A stretch of 52,730 bases of DNA from Nostoc sp. NMS7 (GCF_017115085.1 NZ_JABXKJ010000211.1:1-52730); one strand, 5' to 3'. Positions 15,524 through 24,598 are shown, numbered from the stretch's first letter. The notes: a model not told the origin generated them from the letters alone. Made by a program: numbers and translations.

Positions 15524-15762
15524 CTGGATTTGTTTGCTATCCCGAATACCTGGAACCCGATGATCCAGATTATGACTTACATGATTATTGGGATGGTGAT
15601 GAAGACGATGAAAAATCGTTCGATTGCGGTTTTGTACCTGGCGAGGGTTGCACTTTGGGAGGCACAGAAATATGTGATTTTGACTGCCCTTACCGAGATG
15701 CGCTGATAAATCATCCTAGCTACCCTAATGTTGATTTTCTCGCATCCGACTATAGCTTTTGA
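15520..15762 (+). CDS. Very acidic Cys-containing small protein
   Basis: 80 residues with many Asp/Glu in the first 35 (PDDPDYDLHDYWDGDEDDE) and six Cys in the C-terminal half (CGF, GCT, ICD, CPY), which may bind a metal. Possible DNA mimic by charge, but this is speculative. Overlaps the previous gene by 4 bases. Confidence 0.55.
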   Translation: MTGFVCYPEYLEPDDPDYDLHDYWDGDEDDEKSFDCGFVPGEGCTLGGTEICDFDCPYRDALINHPSYPNVDFLASDYSF

Positions 15763-15802
15763 AATGTCGATTTTGGGTGGATCACGCGATACCTACCGCA
15801 GG

Positions 15803-16000
15803 CTACGCCAACGCCGTCGTGTCTGACATTAACATTTTCAATTCCCCATAAAAGCGGCTTCTACGCTCTTCAACCATTCGATGATGCTGGTATTGAGCAT
15901 AATAATGTTTGGCGATCGGGGTGATTAAAGTTTTGATGGCACCAAATAAAACCAACAGTGCAACGACTAACGCAACTATTAAAAAAGATGGAGATTTCAT
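15803..16000 (-). CDS. Small single-pass membrane protein
   Basis: 65 residues from ATG at 16000, with AGGA seven bases upstream. MKSPSFLIVALVVALLVLFG is a membrane anchor, followed by a basic helical tail (HHRMVEERRSRFYGEL). A longer frame from 16129 lacks a ribosome site. It lies opposite to the surrounding genes, with a dispersed repeat at its 3' end (15783-15822 region). Confidence 0.45.
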   Translation of the reverse strand: MKSPSFLIVALVVALLVLFGAIKTLITPIAKHYYAQYQHHRMVEERRSRFYGELKMLMSDTTALA

Positions 16001-16122
16001 TTTCAAATTCCTATACAAGCGAGTTGAAGTGATTGCCTGCTTATTACTAATATATACTAAACTGGCATAGATGTAGTTAGTGATTTTGCTGAAGTTTGTA
16101 TAAAGGTATTTTGAAGAAACTA

Positions 16123-16272
16123 ATGTCAAAGGTCAAGGTATTTAACCGTAATACAAAATTGCTACTTCAATCGTTTGATAGTAGGAAAGAGGCTGTTTAT
16201 TGGTGTAAGGTCAATCAATCGTTGCCGATACCTGATTATGGATGGAAAGATGAATTTTATATTGAGAAGTAG
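16123..16272 (+). CDS. Small hypothetical protein
   Basis: 49 residues (MSKVKVFNRNTKLLLQSFD...). Strand-helix-strand composition with VFNRNTKLLLQSF and KEAVYWCKVNQ, reminiscent of small phage proteins that modify cytosolic targets, but no family recognised. Ends 11 bases before the next gene. Confidence 0.45.
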   Translation: MSKVKVFNRNTKLLLQSFDSRKEAVYWCKVNQSLPIPDYGWKDEFYIEK

Positions 16273-16283
16273 AGGCGATCGCT

Positions 16284-16610
16284 ATGCATAAAGAAATTGA
16301 ATTAGTTTCAAGTCTCGCTGGAGAAATCTTTTCTAGGTTTGTCGATGAGATAAAATTAATAAACCAAACAAAACATGATAAGTTAACCGATCCGAAAATA
16401 CATTTTTACTTCGAGGAAGAGTTTGAATGCTGGATAATTCGAGTTTCTTGGATGTGTGCGGGTACTCTCTGTCGATATCAATACGCTTATAATATTGTCG
16501 AGTTAAAGACTTCACTCTGTAGCCGTTCGGCTATGTCAGAACTCTTTTTGAGAAAAGCTCTTAAAGTTTATTCAGAAATAGAAGGGTGGGAGCGATCGCT
16601 TTATGGTTGA
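16284..16610 (+). CDS. Hypothetical protein
   Basis: 108 residues, alpha/beta (IHFYFEEEFECWIIRVSWMC core). Preceded by AGAGGCGATCGCT, which contains a HIP1 site in the ribosome-site region. Overlaps the next gene by 8 bases. Function unknown. Confidence 0.55.
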   Translation: MHKEIELVSSLAGEIFSRFVDEIKLINQTKHDKLTDPKIHFYFEEEFECWIIRVSWMCAGTLCRYQYAYNIVELKTSLCSRSAMSELFLRKALKVYSEIEGWERSLYG

Positions 16611-16821
16611 TTTTGATTTTTCCGGTTCTTCTGTCGTTGGACAAGACGTGGTTGAGGCTCTATCCAAACACCCGCAGATAATAACTGCATATCAAAATAA
16701 GGGCAATACTGGGAACCCTCCAATGGAATGGGTGCTTAAATATGTTTTTGGTGAGAACGCCAAAATGGTTCAATCTAGTCAAGTCGGAAAATTGGATGCT
16801 AAATTTAAAATTATTGACTGA
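16603..16821 (+). CDS. Small hypothetical protein
   Basis: 72 residues; begins MVDFDFSGSSVVGQDVVEALS and ends with a basic segment. Overlaps the previous gene by 8 bases and is followed by the next gene after 11 bases. Function unknown. Confidence 0.5.
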   Translation: MVDFDFSGSSVVGQDVVEALSKHPQIITAYQNKGNTGNPPMEWVLKYVFGENAKMVQSSQVGKLDAKFKIID

Positions 16822-16832
16822 GGGTGATCGCT

Positions 16833-17213
16833 ATGAACATCAACGAACCGTTAATTGAAGCATCACAAAACTTTATCATGAAACTCCACTCAACCATAGA
16901 TTCTATGTGTGCAGCTTATTTAAGTGAGACTGGACACAGTGGGTTTTTAATTGAGGAAAAGTATAATTTGGGATTAAAGTATTGGGTGGCTAATCACAAT
17001 GAATTCCCGTCTCTTGAGGTTCCGACACCAGATAGCTTGAAATTGATAGAGCAAACTTATCTTCAACGCAAAAATCAAGAGTGGCGATCGCTTACTGATT
17101 TTCTCGCAAGCCAAGTAGAAATAGTGGTTGAGAGCAATAGCCTTCAGTTTATGAGTTTTCGGATTCAGCAGAGAGGCGATCTCTGCGGCAACCCGAAAGA
17201 GGAAAGACCATGA
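16833..17213 (+). CDS. Hypothetical protein
   Basis: 126 residues from ATG at 16833; a GTG nine bases upstream is also possible. Helical, with a C-terminal Arg/Gln-rich end. Overlaps the next gene by 4 bases. Function unknown. Confidence 0.55.
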   Translation: MNINEPLIEASQNFIMKLHSTIDSMCAAYLSETGHSGFLIEEKYNLGLKYWVANHNEFPSLEVPTPDSLKLIEQTYLQRKNQEWRSLTDFLASQVEIVVESNSLQFMSFRIQQRGDLCGNPKEERP

Positions 17214-17635
17214 CTAAAGCGCAGGCTTATCGTGACTTCACTATACAAAGCTTTCGATTTATAGCAGGTTTGTCAAATGCTTGCCCTGAATCAGAGCGAT
17301 ACACCTTTAAGTACTTTATTGATGGGCGATCGCGTGCTTCTGAATTGCGTCAAATGAAGCAGTATTTTCGTGTTATTAACTCAAAATATACAAAAAGAGA
17401 GTTAATTGAGTTTTTCTGCAATCTACCAGCAGGTGACAGAAAGTTTTTACTTGAGAAAATACCCGACATAATTACTGTTTTGCCGTCAGACTGTGATAAT
17501 TTTAAGGTTGAACGCCCCAGGGCGATCGCTCTTCGGTATGCGAATTTTGGCGGGAAAACTGTAGAGTATGATGTTTATGCAGTGGTTGACTTTTTGAAAG
17601 CTGTCGAGCAAAAGATGTTGCTAATTAAGACTTAA
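17210..17635 (+). CDS. Hypothetical protein
   Basis: 141 residues, helical and Phe/Arg-rich (FTIQSFRFIAGLSNACPE, KRELIEFFCNLPAGDRKF). No motif recognised. Lies 15 bases before the LuxR-type regulator and is probably co-transcribed with it. Confidence 0.55.
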   Translation: MTKAQAYRDFTIQSFRFIAGLSNACPESERYTFKYFIDGRSRASELRQMKQYFRVINSKYTKRELIEFFCNLPAGDRKFLLEKIPDIITVLPSDCDNFKVERPRAIALRYANFGGKTVEYDVYAVVDFLKAVEQKMLLIKT

Positions 17636-17650
17636 GGAAAGAGCTTTTTT

Positions 17651-18031
17651 ATGATTCGCCACCCAATATTAAGCTTAACGCCAAAAGAAAGAGAAGTGAT
17701 TGCGTTTGTCCGACAAGGATTCAGTAATAAAGAAATAGCCAAAGCAATGGATGTCAAGTGTAGAACTATTGAGAGTCATCTTTACAATGCTAGCTATAAA
17801 TTAAATGCTAAAAATAGACTTGAGCTTGTATTAATTTTAGATGGGCGATTGAAATCAAGAATAGAGCCAATTCTTAGTTTTTCAAATACTAAAAAGCTAT
17901 TGAAAGCTAGAATCAAAAAATTATATGAGCAAGGTCTTAGCGTTTTGCAAATAGCAGAAAGAGTAGGGATTCGCTATGAATCGGCTCGTGTTCATCTAGT
18001 AAATATGAAATTAAAGGAAACCAGTGATTAA
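17651..18031 (+). CDS. LuxR/GerE-type helix-turn-helix regulator with second HTH
   Basis: 126 residues. Residues 8-62 are a complete GerE domain: LTPKEREVIAFVRQGFSNKEIA, V-x-C-RTIESHLYNASYKL and NRLELVL. Residues 85-120 form a second helix-turn-helix (LYEQGLSVLQIAERVGIRYESARVHL). There is no receiver or ligand domain. It is the last gene before the terminase pair, so a role as activator of late (packaging and head) transcription is an attractive inference. The 183 bases after it contain no further gene that I can support. Confidence 0.78.
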   Translation: MIRHPILSLTPKEREVIAFVRQGFSNKEIAKAMDVKCRTIESHLYNASYKLNAKNRLELVLILDGRLKSRIEPILSFSNTKKLLKARIKKLYEQGLSVLQIAERVGIRYESARVHLVNMKLKETSD

Positions 18032-18214
18032 ATTTATGTCAAGAAATGGAGGGACACTGTTAGGTCGGCACAGCTACCGATCATCGTTTATGATTTAAGG
18101 GAAAGATATGATGGGAAGCTGTTAAAGAAGCGATCGCCTACGAACCCAACAAGAATTCCCATAACCAGAATAGACTGTAGATATTGAGATTTGGCTTAAG
18201 TTCTAGCACCTTGC

Positions 18215-18826
18215 ATGGCAAAAAGAGCAGAAAACCCGCATGGATTAACTGATTTACAACTGAGATTTTGTCAAGAATACGTCAAGGATTTAAACGGGAC
18301 TAAAGCTTATCTTCGTGCTGGGTACACGGCAAAATCTGAATCTGCGGCTGCTGCTGGGGCATCTGCGCTTATAACAAATCCTAAGATTAAAATCTATTTG
18401 GGGGAATTATTGAGTCTTACTGAAGCCTCAGTAATTTCAGAAATTGCTAAAATAGCTTTTGCAAATTTTACTGATATTGCTGATTTCACTTCTAATTCAA
18501 TATCAGTAAAATCTAGTGATACTTTAAGCGATCGCGGCAAATCTGCACTTCAATCAATCAAATTTACTGAGCGATACACAGAAGAAGGAAAAATTTGCAC
18601 TGTAGAAGTAAAGATGCACGATAAGTTAGCAGCACTGGAGAAATTAATGCGGCGTTTGCGGCTATATCCCCAAGCCATGAGTACCATGAGTGCAGTAACG
18701 CATTTATTGTCGCAGGGTTTGCTAACAGATGATCAAGCAAGGGTAATAATTGATGGCGTTTCCGGGATTGAAGAAGGGTTGCGATCGCTTACTAGCCGAA
18801 AACCCGAATCAACCGACACAGAGTAG
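18215..18826 (+). CDS. Terminase small subunit
   Basis: 203 residues. LTDLQLRFCQEYVKDLNGTKAY then LRAGYTAKSESAAAAGASALITN and KIKIYLGELL are the classic Terminase_2 helix-turn-helix. The middle has the IAKIAFANFTDIADF segment typical of the family, and VEVKMHDKLAALEKLMRRL closes the oligomerisation region. It recognises phage DNA and delivers it to the large subunit. The last 74 bases overlap the large subunit gene. Confidence 0.88.
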   Translation: MAKRAENPHGLTDLQLRFCQEYVKDLNGTKAYLRAGYTAKSESAAAAGASALITNPKIKIYLGELLSLTEASVISEIAKIAFANFTDIADFTSNSISVKSSDTLSDRGKSALQSIKFTERYTEEGKICTVEVKMHDKLAALEKLMRRLRLYPQAMSTMSAVTHLLSQGLLTDDQARVIIDGVSGIEEGLRSLTSRKPESTDTE

Positions 18827-20657
18827 CTTAACTCCAGATTTTGTGAAAACTGCCTACCACGAAGGTGGAAAGCCATTTGTTGCAGCAGTCGAGAAATGGG
18901 GGCGTAACGAGAGAGGCGATCGCCTTACGCTGCATAACTGGCATAGAGAATATTATGAATTAATAGCTACCTTCTACATAGCAGAGGTGCTTGCTACCGG
19001 GGCAAGTCAAATCGGCAAATCGGTAGCCCATACTTTGCTCCTCTGTTATTGCATCACAGAGGGCGGCTTAAACACTCTGTGGAGTTACGACCAAGAGCGA
19101 TCGCTAAACATCCAAGTTCCAAGTAATTTCCGCCCCGTAATCAAAGCATGGCTCAAAGCCAAAAACATTAAAGTTAAGCTATCTGAAGGCACGCAAAATA
19201 ATACCCTTTACCAAGTCAAAGGTGCAACTGCCCAGTTTGTCTACGTTTCCACCAGTAAATTAAAAGATGGTGATGGTTCGGCGGCGGCTGGTGGGATTGC
19301 TGTTGGGGTGAGTAGAGATATTCTATTTAAAGAGGAGCGATCGCAGTATCCCCCAGGCGCAGACGCACCGCTAGACCGTCGCCTCGATGCTGGGAGATTA
19401 CCATCCCGCCCAATTCGCCAAATCGGGACTCCAGGGTCGGGGCTTGGTATTGAGTTAGAGATTGAAACGGCTGATTATGACTTTCACCCCCACACCCAAT
19501 GCCCCAAGTGTAAAGCTGAATTCAACCTCACCCCGATGGGCTGCTTACTGCGGGAAATTAAGCAGAAAAACAATAAACCCGTTTACCTCTCAGAATCGGG
19601 GAGGCCAGTAAATTGGCATCACCATAATCCGCAATCCGCGATCGCGTCTGCTTACTTTGCCTGTCCCAATTGTTTTACTGAAATCCCCAAGAGCGACCGC
19701 ACCTTAAAAGCGTGGTTTCGCTGCATCAAAACTGGAATTAACCTGCGATCGTTCCTAGATTCTCTCCCCAAAGGCTACCCAGAACGTCGCATTAAGGTGG
19801 GTATCTGCCTTAGTCCCCTCTTACGGGAAACCGAGTATAACCTAGCTACTGAAATTATCAGGGAAGGGCTAGAAACATCTAACCCGGCTGACTGGAGTCA
19901 ACAGCGATGCGGAATTGCTTCGACAACTGGGGCGACTAACGTTAGTTTAGATATGCTCAAAAGTGCGATCGCTCTAATGCCACGCTTAGGCAAACCCGAT
20001 TTTATCCTAGCTGGTATTGACCAAGGCCGCGCCGAAGATTGGTTGTGGATTTGTGCCTACTTTCTCCCGGAGGATCGAACCTCTCTTAGTACTGCCGAAG
20101 TTATTGAACAAACCACCCGTGTAGTGCTATTCGGTGGCGATGTGGTGCGTGATGCCATTCCTGAGAAGTTGAAAGAGTATGGCGTTGTTTACGGTATTAT
20201 CGACAACGAACCAGATCGTGCCGATGCCTCAGATTTATGCCGTGTCAGCTGCCTTGAAATGGCAGACCAAAAGCCAGGTCAAAAAGATGCAGCTGTTGAA
20301 TCAACTGTTAATGATGGTGGCATTGAATACCCCTGCTGGCATATTCGCTCTGAGAAGTTTTTAAAAACTGTGGTGGTCGCCTTTGCGATGGAAAAATACT
20401 GTTTACCGAGTGATTGGGATATATGGCTTGGAATGATGGGGAATGAGCGATCGCCTATCACTCATTTATCCGCCCCTTCTTACGATCCCAAATCTGGGAA
20501 GTGGAAGCGGGGCAAAAATAATATAGATGACCTTTACTATGCTGCTATGTTTTGCGAAGTGGCTTTTTATCTACATTTAGACAGTTATCAGTCTGATGTT
20601 AGCTTTGATTTTGGTGGGGAAGATAGAGAAATCTATGGAGCGATCGCACGCTATTGA
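18753..20657 (+). CDS. Terminase large subunit (GpA-type)
   Basis: 634 residues from ATG at 18753. Walker A-like GASQIGKS at about 83-90, an FKEERSQYP Walker B-like region, RPIRQIGTPG (motif III), a zinc ribbon (CPKCKAEF near 245 and CPNCFTEI near 305) and a nuclease-type acidic motif LAGIDQGRAEDW near 430. This arrangement is that of lambda GpA-type large terminases, which cut concatemers and drive ATP-dependent packaging. Long overlap with the small subunit gene indicates coupled translation; an alternative GTG start at 18843 would remove the overlap. Confidence 0.88.
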   Translation: MAFPGLKKGCDRLLAENPNQPTQSSLTPDFVKTAYHEGGKPFVAAVEKWGRNERGDRLTLHNWHREYYELIATFYIAEVLATGASQIGKSVAHTLLLCYCITEGGLNTLWSYDQERSLNIQVPSNFRPVIKAWLKAKNIKVKLSEGTQNNTLYQVKGATAQFVYVSTSKLKDGDGSAAAGGIAVGVSRDILFKEERSQYPPGADAPLDRRLDAGRLPSRPIRQIGTPGSGLGIELEIETADYDFHPHTQCPKCKAEFNLTPMGCLLREIKQKNNKPVYLSESGRPVNWHHHNPQSAIASAYFACPNCFTEIPKSDRTLKAWFRCIKTGINLRSFLDSLPKGYPERRIKVGICLSPLLRETEYNLATEIIREGLETSNPADWSQQRCGIASTTGATNVSLDMLKSAIALMPRLGKPDFILAGIDQGRAEDWLWICAYFLPEDRTSLSTAEVIEQTTRVVLFGGDVVRDAIPEKLKEYGVVYGIIDNEPDRADASDLCRVSCLEMADQKPGQKDAAVESTVNDGGIEYPCWHIRSEKFLKTVVVAFAMEKYCLPSDWDIWLGMMGNERSPITHLSAPSYDPKSGKWKRGKNNIDDLYYAAMFCEVAFYLHLDSYQSDVSFDFGGEDREIYGAIARY

Positions 20658-20658
20658 T

Positions 20659-20838
20659 ATGACACCAGAGCAATTCAAAAATCTCAAAACAGGTGATATC
20701 GTGAGAGGCGTTCTCTCATCTCATACTTATATTGTTACGGATAATTACGGCGATCATGTAACAGCAGTCAGAACGGTTGATCTGACAAACCCAAGTGAGT
20801 GGGAGTTGGTGCAGAAAAGCTTGTATGCAAAACCATGA
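20659..20838 (+). CDS. Small phage protein, SH3-like
   Basis: 59 residues from ATG at 20659, one base after the terminase stop. MTPEQFKNLKTGDIVRGVLS then a strand-rich tail with WELVQKS is a common pattern of short phage proteins of unknown role. Overlaps the next gene by 4 bases. Confidence 0.6.
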   Translation: MTPEQFKNLKTGDIVRGVLSSHTYIVTDNYGDHVTAVRTVDLTNPSEWELVQKSLYAKP

Positions 20839-21047
20839 GGCGATCGCTTGTGGAATTAGAATCAAGGTGGTTTTACGGTTACAAAGTTTGGTGCAAAAAA
20901 AACAATGTGGTGTACGAAGAATCAGAGGATATGTCTTTGTGCTTGCATGAAAGCTTTCTTGCTAACCCTCTGTATAAAGCAACCTACTATTTGTGGATTG
21001 CTGAGTGTAATGGCAGGTTAGGACGGCAGATGTATAAATTTCAGTAA
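20835..21047 (+). CDS. Small hypothetical protein
   Basis: 70 residues from ATG at 20835 (ATGA overlap). Aromatic and basic (RWFYGYKVWCKKNN ... YLWIAECNGRLGR). No family recognised. Confidence 0.5.
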   Translation: MRRSLVELESRWFYGYKVWCKKNNVVYEESEDMSLCLHESFLANPLYKATYYLWIAECNGRLGRQMYKFQ

Positions 21048-21090
21048 GGGTGCGATCGCTTGTGAACGTGAGCTACGCATTTCGGCAATA

Positions 21091-21468
21091 TTACTTTTCA
21101 GCGCCTGGAAGAAGACGCTGTGAAACCTTGGCTACAAGTTCATCACCTGTTAGGCTAGGTGAATATGCATCGATTAGAACTTGACAAATAGCATTGTGTG
21201 TTGACAAAGCTTCGTCCCAAGTTGAATACCTAAAAGTGGTATCGTCTAAATCACCACCTCCAAAAATCATTGTTTCAAATAAAATTGGCTGTCCCTCTAA
21301 ACTCCAATTATGATTTCTTCCCAAAAATACAGTAGACATCCTGCCCCACTCAAACTCAGCTAACGCCACAAGTGTGTCATGAGTTTCCATCCAGAACTCC
21401 CACTCAGCAATATCCGTTTCTTCTATGGGTACGCGGTTTTCTAAGATGTAATAGTATCTGGGCAGCAC
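21091..21468 (-). CDS. Hypothetical protein
   Basis: 125 residues, alpha/beta with many Trp (EWEFWMETHDTLVALAEFEWGRMSTVFLG, given in part). This composition resembles small host proteins and moron genes rather than virion genes. It is oppositely oriented to the packaging genes. No family recognised. Confidence 0.55.
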   Translation of the reverse strand: MLPRYYYILENRVPIEETDIAEWEFWMETHDTLVALAEFEWGRMSTVFLGRNHNWSLEGQPILFETMIFGGGDLDDTTFRYSTWDEALSTHNAICQVLIDAYSPSLTGDELVAKVSQRLLPGAEK

Positions 21469-21530
21469 AATGCCTACTTCACAAGGGGTAATCGCATTTT
21501 ATCATGTGCAACCTGCCACAGGCGATCGCT

Positions 21531-21680
21531 CTAAGCTTTTTTGCTCTTTGTTTGATTAATTTGTTTTTGTGGATGAACTTTAGCTTTAGTTGCCTTTTTA
21601 ACCAAGACAGATTCGATTTCCTCAAAAGTCCAGCCCTTTTCAATCAAGATTTTTGCTGCATCGTTACGAGTCTTGCTCAT
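21531..21680 (-). CDS. Small Lys-rich hypothetical protein
   Basis: 49 residues: MSKTRNDAAKILIEKGWTFEEIESV followed by a basic tail, quoted here in two parts (MSKTRNDAAKILIEKGW; TFEEIESVLVKKATKAK). The helix-turn-helix-like spacing of KILIEKGWTFEEIESVL suggests nucleic-acid binding. The opposite strand also has an open frame but with a hydrophobic, unlikely composition. Confidence 0.5.
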   Translation of the reverse strand: MSKTRNDAAKILIEKGWTFEEIESVLVKKATKAKVHPQKQINQTKSKKA

Positions 21681-21727
21681 TGGTACAAATTGAAGGGACT
21701 ATATAGACAGGATGCGATCGCATAGTA

Positions 21728-22180
21728 TTAAGAATTTATGTCGGTCAAAAGCAATATCTCATCTAGTCGTTTTGTACGTTCCTGCTCCCAGATTTTTTCA
21801 GTTGCTTGGGATAGTAAAGTATTGTGACTCAACCTGTAAGGACAACAATCAACCTCGTTAGGGTCTTTGTCTGACAAGAATACCTTTATATCACTTCTGA
21901 TATTTTGACATTTTTGAGTTTTTAGCAAGTAGACAATAGCAACTGAGTAGGCGATCGCTGTGACCGTTGAAATCAGATCCAGATCGTCACTGGAAGAATA
22001 TATAGATGAATTTATCTCATTGACCAATCCCACTGTGAAAGTAAGTACTGCTACGACTACGCACAAAGTGAGTGTTGAAGGCTTATCCAACTTTAGCCAT
22101 ATAGATGACAAAAAGTAAGAAAGCACAATTGAGCCTAAAAAACTTGTCGCTAAAATATATATAGATAACAAAGCTCTCAT
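21728..22180 (-). CDS. Membrane hypothetical protein
   Basis: 150 residues from ATG at 22180 (MRALLSIYIL). Three hydrophobic segments: about 3-25, 35-55 and 72-88, then a soluble tail with Cys pairs (CCPYRL). Three-helix layout with cytoplasmic tail could fit an effector membrane protein. Opposite in orientation to terminase and portal. No family recognised. Confidence 0.55.
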   Translation of the reverse strand: MRALLSIYILATSFLGSIVLSYFLSSIWLKLDKPSTLTLCVVVAVLTFTVGLVNEINSSIYSSSDDLDLISTVTAIAYSVAIVYLLKTQKCQNIRSDIKVFLSDKDPNEVDCCPYRLSHNTLLSQATEKIWEQERTKRLDEILLLTDINS

Positions 22181-22319
22181 TCTTTTAACCACTACAAGAC
22201 CCAAGCTTATTTTAGCTTGGGGCGATCGCTTCTGTGGATGATGAAGATGTGAAGGAGGCGATCGCTAATTGGAAGCAAGTCGCACCAAGTACTTACGTTA
22301 ATATTTTGAGTGCTGAATT

Positions 22320-22846
22320 ATGAGATTTTTCTTAGATACAGACTTATTCATAGCGCCGAAGAATTTCTTTTGCCCAAGCAATAGCATCTTCAACGCGAAT
22401 CCCAGTAGGTTGAAGCTAGTGATTGGGTAAAACAAAACGTTATTTCTCAACTGCCAAGCCGCGATAATCCTTCTTGGAAAACAAAAGACGCGATCGCCTT
22501 TGATGTGATGGCTTTTATTAAGCAAAAAACTCCAAAATTTAAACTTTATCACCATACATTTGACGAACTTAAAAAATTGGAGGTAACAGAAAAACCTGAG
22601 ATTTGGGCGTACTATGCAGATTATGACTGGGTTTGCTTTTGCCAACTTTTTGGCACAATGATGGACTTGCCAAAAGGATTTCCAATGTATTGCCGTGACA
22701 TTAAGCAATGGTGCGATTACCTTGAAAACCCAGAATTACCAAAACAAGGTAAGGGTGAACATAATGCACTTGCTGACGCTAGGTGGAATAAATTAGCTTG
22801 GGAATTCCTTGATGAGTATGAAACAAAAGTGCTTTATTGGTTTTAA
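22320..22846 (+). pseudogene. Disrupted 3'-5' exonuclease (RNase T/DEDD-like)
   Basis: The N-terminal fragment MRFFLDTDLFIAP (from 22320) has the DEDD exonuclease start with its first Asp. The C-terminal part (open from about 22409) has WKTKDAIAFDVMAF, KPEIWAYYADYDWVCFCQLFG, a FPMYCRDIKQW segment and EHNALADARWNKLAWEFL, the last with the H-x4-D-A-x-W active-site signature of this family. The two parts are in different frames, separated by about 65 unrelated bases, and the middle of the domain is missing. A short upstream frame (22234-22323) overlaps the start by ATGA. The gene is therefore broken, unless the C-terminal part is used from an internal start (ATG at 22508). Confidence 0.65.
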
Positions 22847-22929
22847 TGTTTAGCTAGATAGTAAAAGTCTCTGTTCCTGGGTTTTGTTTTGGGGGAGTAT
22901 AATTTAATTCAAATACCCGCGATCGCCTC

Positions 22930-24327
22930 ATGCCTCTTTCAGCAATATTATCCCAAGAAATCGCCGCCGCCGACACCGACCCCAGGCATTACCTATTTGA
23001 TGGTTTCGCTCAAATCCCAGACGACACATTGCTTTACCTACTGGGTGGCGACACAGATTTTTATGATTTAGTACTAAAAGATGCCCATGCAAAGGCAGTA
23101 CTGGAGACACGCGATCGTAATGTAACTTGCCGTGAATGGAAAGTTACCCCAGCTTCAGACTCCAAGGCGGACAAAAAAGCCGCCGATGTCGTCAAGAGTA
23201 TTTTGACCGATTTCGACTTTGATAAAACCTGCTCGGATATGAATCGGTTTTCCTTTTTGCGAGGCACAAGCTTTCTTGAGTTTAAATGGGATCTTGTCGG
23301 GAACCTAACTAAGATTAAAAGAGCTACAGCCAAGCCCACCTATCGGTTTCGCTTCAAAATTCCCGATGGCAAAGAAGGCGAAGATATTGGCTATTACGAA
23401 GGTTACGAAATCCGCTTGCTATCTAGAAGTGATTACTATGAAGGCATGACGGTTCCCCCGAAACGGATACTTTGCCATTCCTACGATCGCATCAATGATA
23501 ATCCGTGGGGTATTGGGCTAGGGCGGGTGTTGTATTGGCTAGCAGTGGTGTTCAAAAAGGAGCTAACCAAGCAACGCCTAATTTACCTTGATAAATATGC
23601 CCAACCATCAATCATGGGTAAGGCTGGTAAATCTAACGAAGAACAACGCGAGGAATTCACCAAAGTACTTGCCCAGATGTTTAAAAAAGGGTATGGTACA
23701 CTTCCCCCGGGATGGGATGCCGTACTGATGGAAGCCCAACGCTCATCAACAAGCGACGTATACCAAACAGCGATCGATTGGTGCAACGCCGAGATGAGTA
23801 AACTTGTGTTAGGCGAAACCCTTTCTCTGGAACTCCCCCAAGGTGCTGGTTCTAGGGCAGCTACTCAAACGCATCAAGATGGGAGTACGATATTTCTTGC
23901 CAAGTTTGATAGCGATCGCCTCTCCACTGGCCCACTCAGAGAATTAGCCAGATGGATAACTGAGCTTAATGTCCCCGATGCCCAGCCGCCGATGATTTGG
24001 CGACACTTTCCCGAACTCGAAGAAAGTGAGGATCTTAACCAACGGGTGAATCGGGATAATACACTTAATACTATCGGGTATAAGATATCTGTTGATAAAG
24101 TTAAGGAAGTGTACGGCGATGGCTACGAGGACACGGCAGCCGTACAAGCCGAACAGCAAAAGCAGCAGACGCAGCAGCAACAAGATAGTGGGGCGTTTGA
24201 TGTTGGGTTTGAGGAGGATAATTATGAGGCGAGAAAGGCGATCGCCTTTAAGAAACGTTTAGAAAAATCAGGACAAAACTTATGGAACAGTCAATATCCG
24301 CAAAAATTACACAAAATGAACATTTAG
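22930..24327 (+). CDS. Portal protein (Mu gp29/DUF935-like)
   Basis: 465 residues. Family hallmarks include LETRDRNVTCREWKVTPAS, WGIGLGRVLYWLAVVFKKEL, KYAQPSIMGK, a GWDAVLMEAQRSS segment, AEMSKLVLGETLSLE and a C-terminal LNQRVNRDNTL-x-x-IG region with GYKISVDKVKEVYG. It forms the dodecameric portal through which DNA is packaged. The very C-terminus is Gln-rich (EQQKQQTQQQQ). In Mu-like phages portal and F are adjacent; here portal reads rightwards and F leftwards, about 15 kb apart. Confidence 0.87.
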   Translation: MPLSAILSQEIAAADTDPRHYLFDGFAQIPDDTLLYLLGGDTDFYDLVLKDAHAKAVLETRDRNVTCREWKVTPASDSKADKKAADVVKSILTDFDFDKTCSDMNRFSFLRGTSFLEFKWDLVGNLTKIKRATAKPTYRFRFKIPDGKEGEDIGYYEGYEIRLLSRSDYYEGMTVPPKRILCHSYDRINDNPWGIGLGRVLYWLAVVFKKELTKQRLIYLDKYAQPSIMGKAGKSNEEQREEFTKVLAQMFKKGYGTLPPGWDAVLMEAQRSSTSDVYQTAIDWCNAEMSKLVLGETLSLELPQGAGSRAATQTHQDGSTIFLAKFDSDRLSTGPLRELARWITELNVPDAQPPMIWRHFPELEESEDLNQRVNRDNTLNTIGYKISVDKVKEVYGDGYEDTAAVQAEQQKQQTQQQQDSGAFDVGFEEDNYEARKAIAFKKRLEKSGQNLWNSQYPQKLHKMNI

Positions 24328-24548
24328 GCTACGATGCTTTGCTGACTCAAGAATATATCTTAAAGCTAGCGCAATCGGAACCAAAACTTGGTGTAGCTGT
24401 TGGATTTTGGCGAGGCGGAGATATTTCTTGGGAAAAAGCAACTTATTTGATGATCCTTGAGTTACTGGAGACAATACGTATTGCTCGTCGGAATTCTGAG
24501 TTAAGCGATTTAAAGATTTTTCCAGAAACAAGTGTTCTTGAGTCATGA
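24282..24548 (+). CDS. Small hypothetical protein overlapping portal
   Basis: 88 residues in a different frame, starting 46 bases before the portal stop. Helical with GVAVGFWRGGDISWEKATYLMI. This amphipathic helix pair could interact with the portal, but no family recognised. It ends 50 bases before the X gene. Confidence 0.5.
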   Translation: MEQSISAKITQNEHLGYDALLTQEYILKLAQSEPKLGVAVGFWRGGDISWEKATYLMILELLETIRIARRNSELSDLKIFPETSVLES

Positions 24549-24598
24549 AGTAAGTATGCACGTAACCAACAATCTTGATTTCAAAAGGGCGATCGCCA

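Noticed and set aside
18032..18214. Possible short gene or packaging site before terminase
   Set aside because: Only very short frames; no repeats or dyads strong enough to call a pac or cos site.
22298..22708. Leftward 136-codon frame over the exonuclease region
   Set aside because: Hydrophobic and antisense to clear exonuclease motifs.
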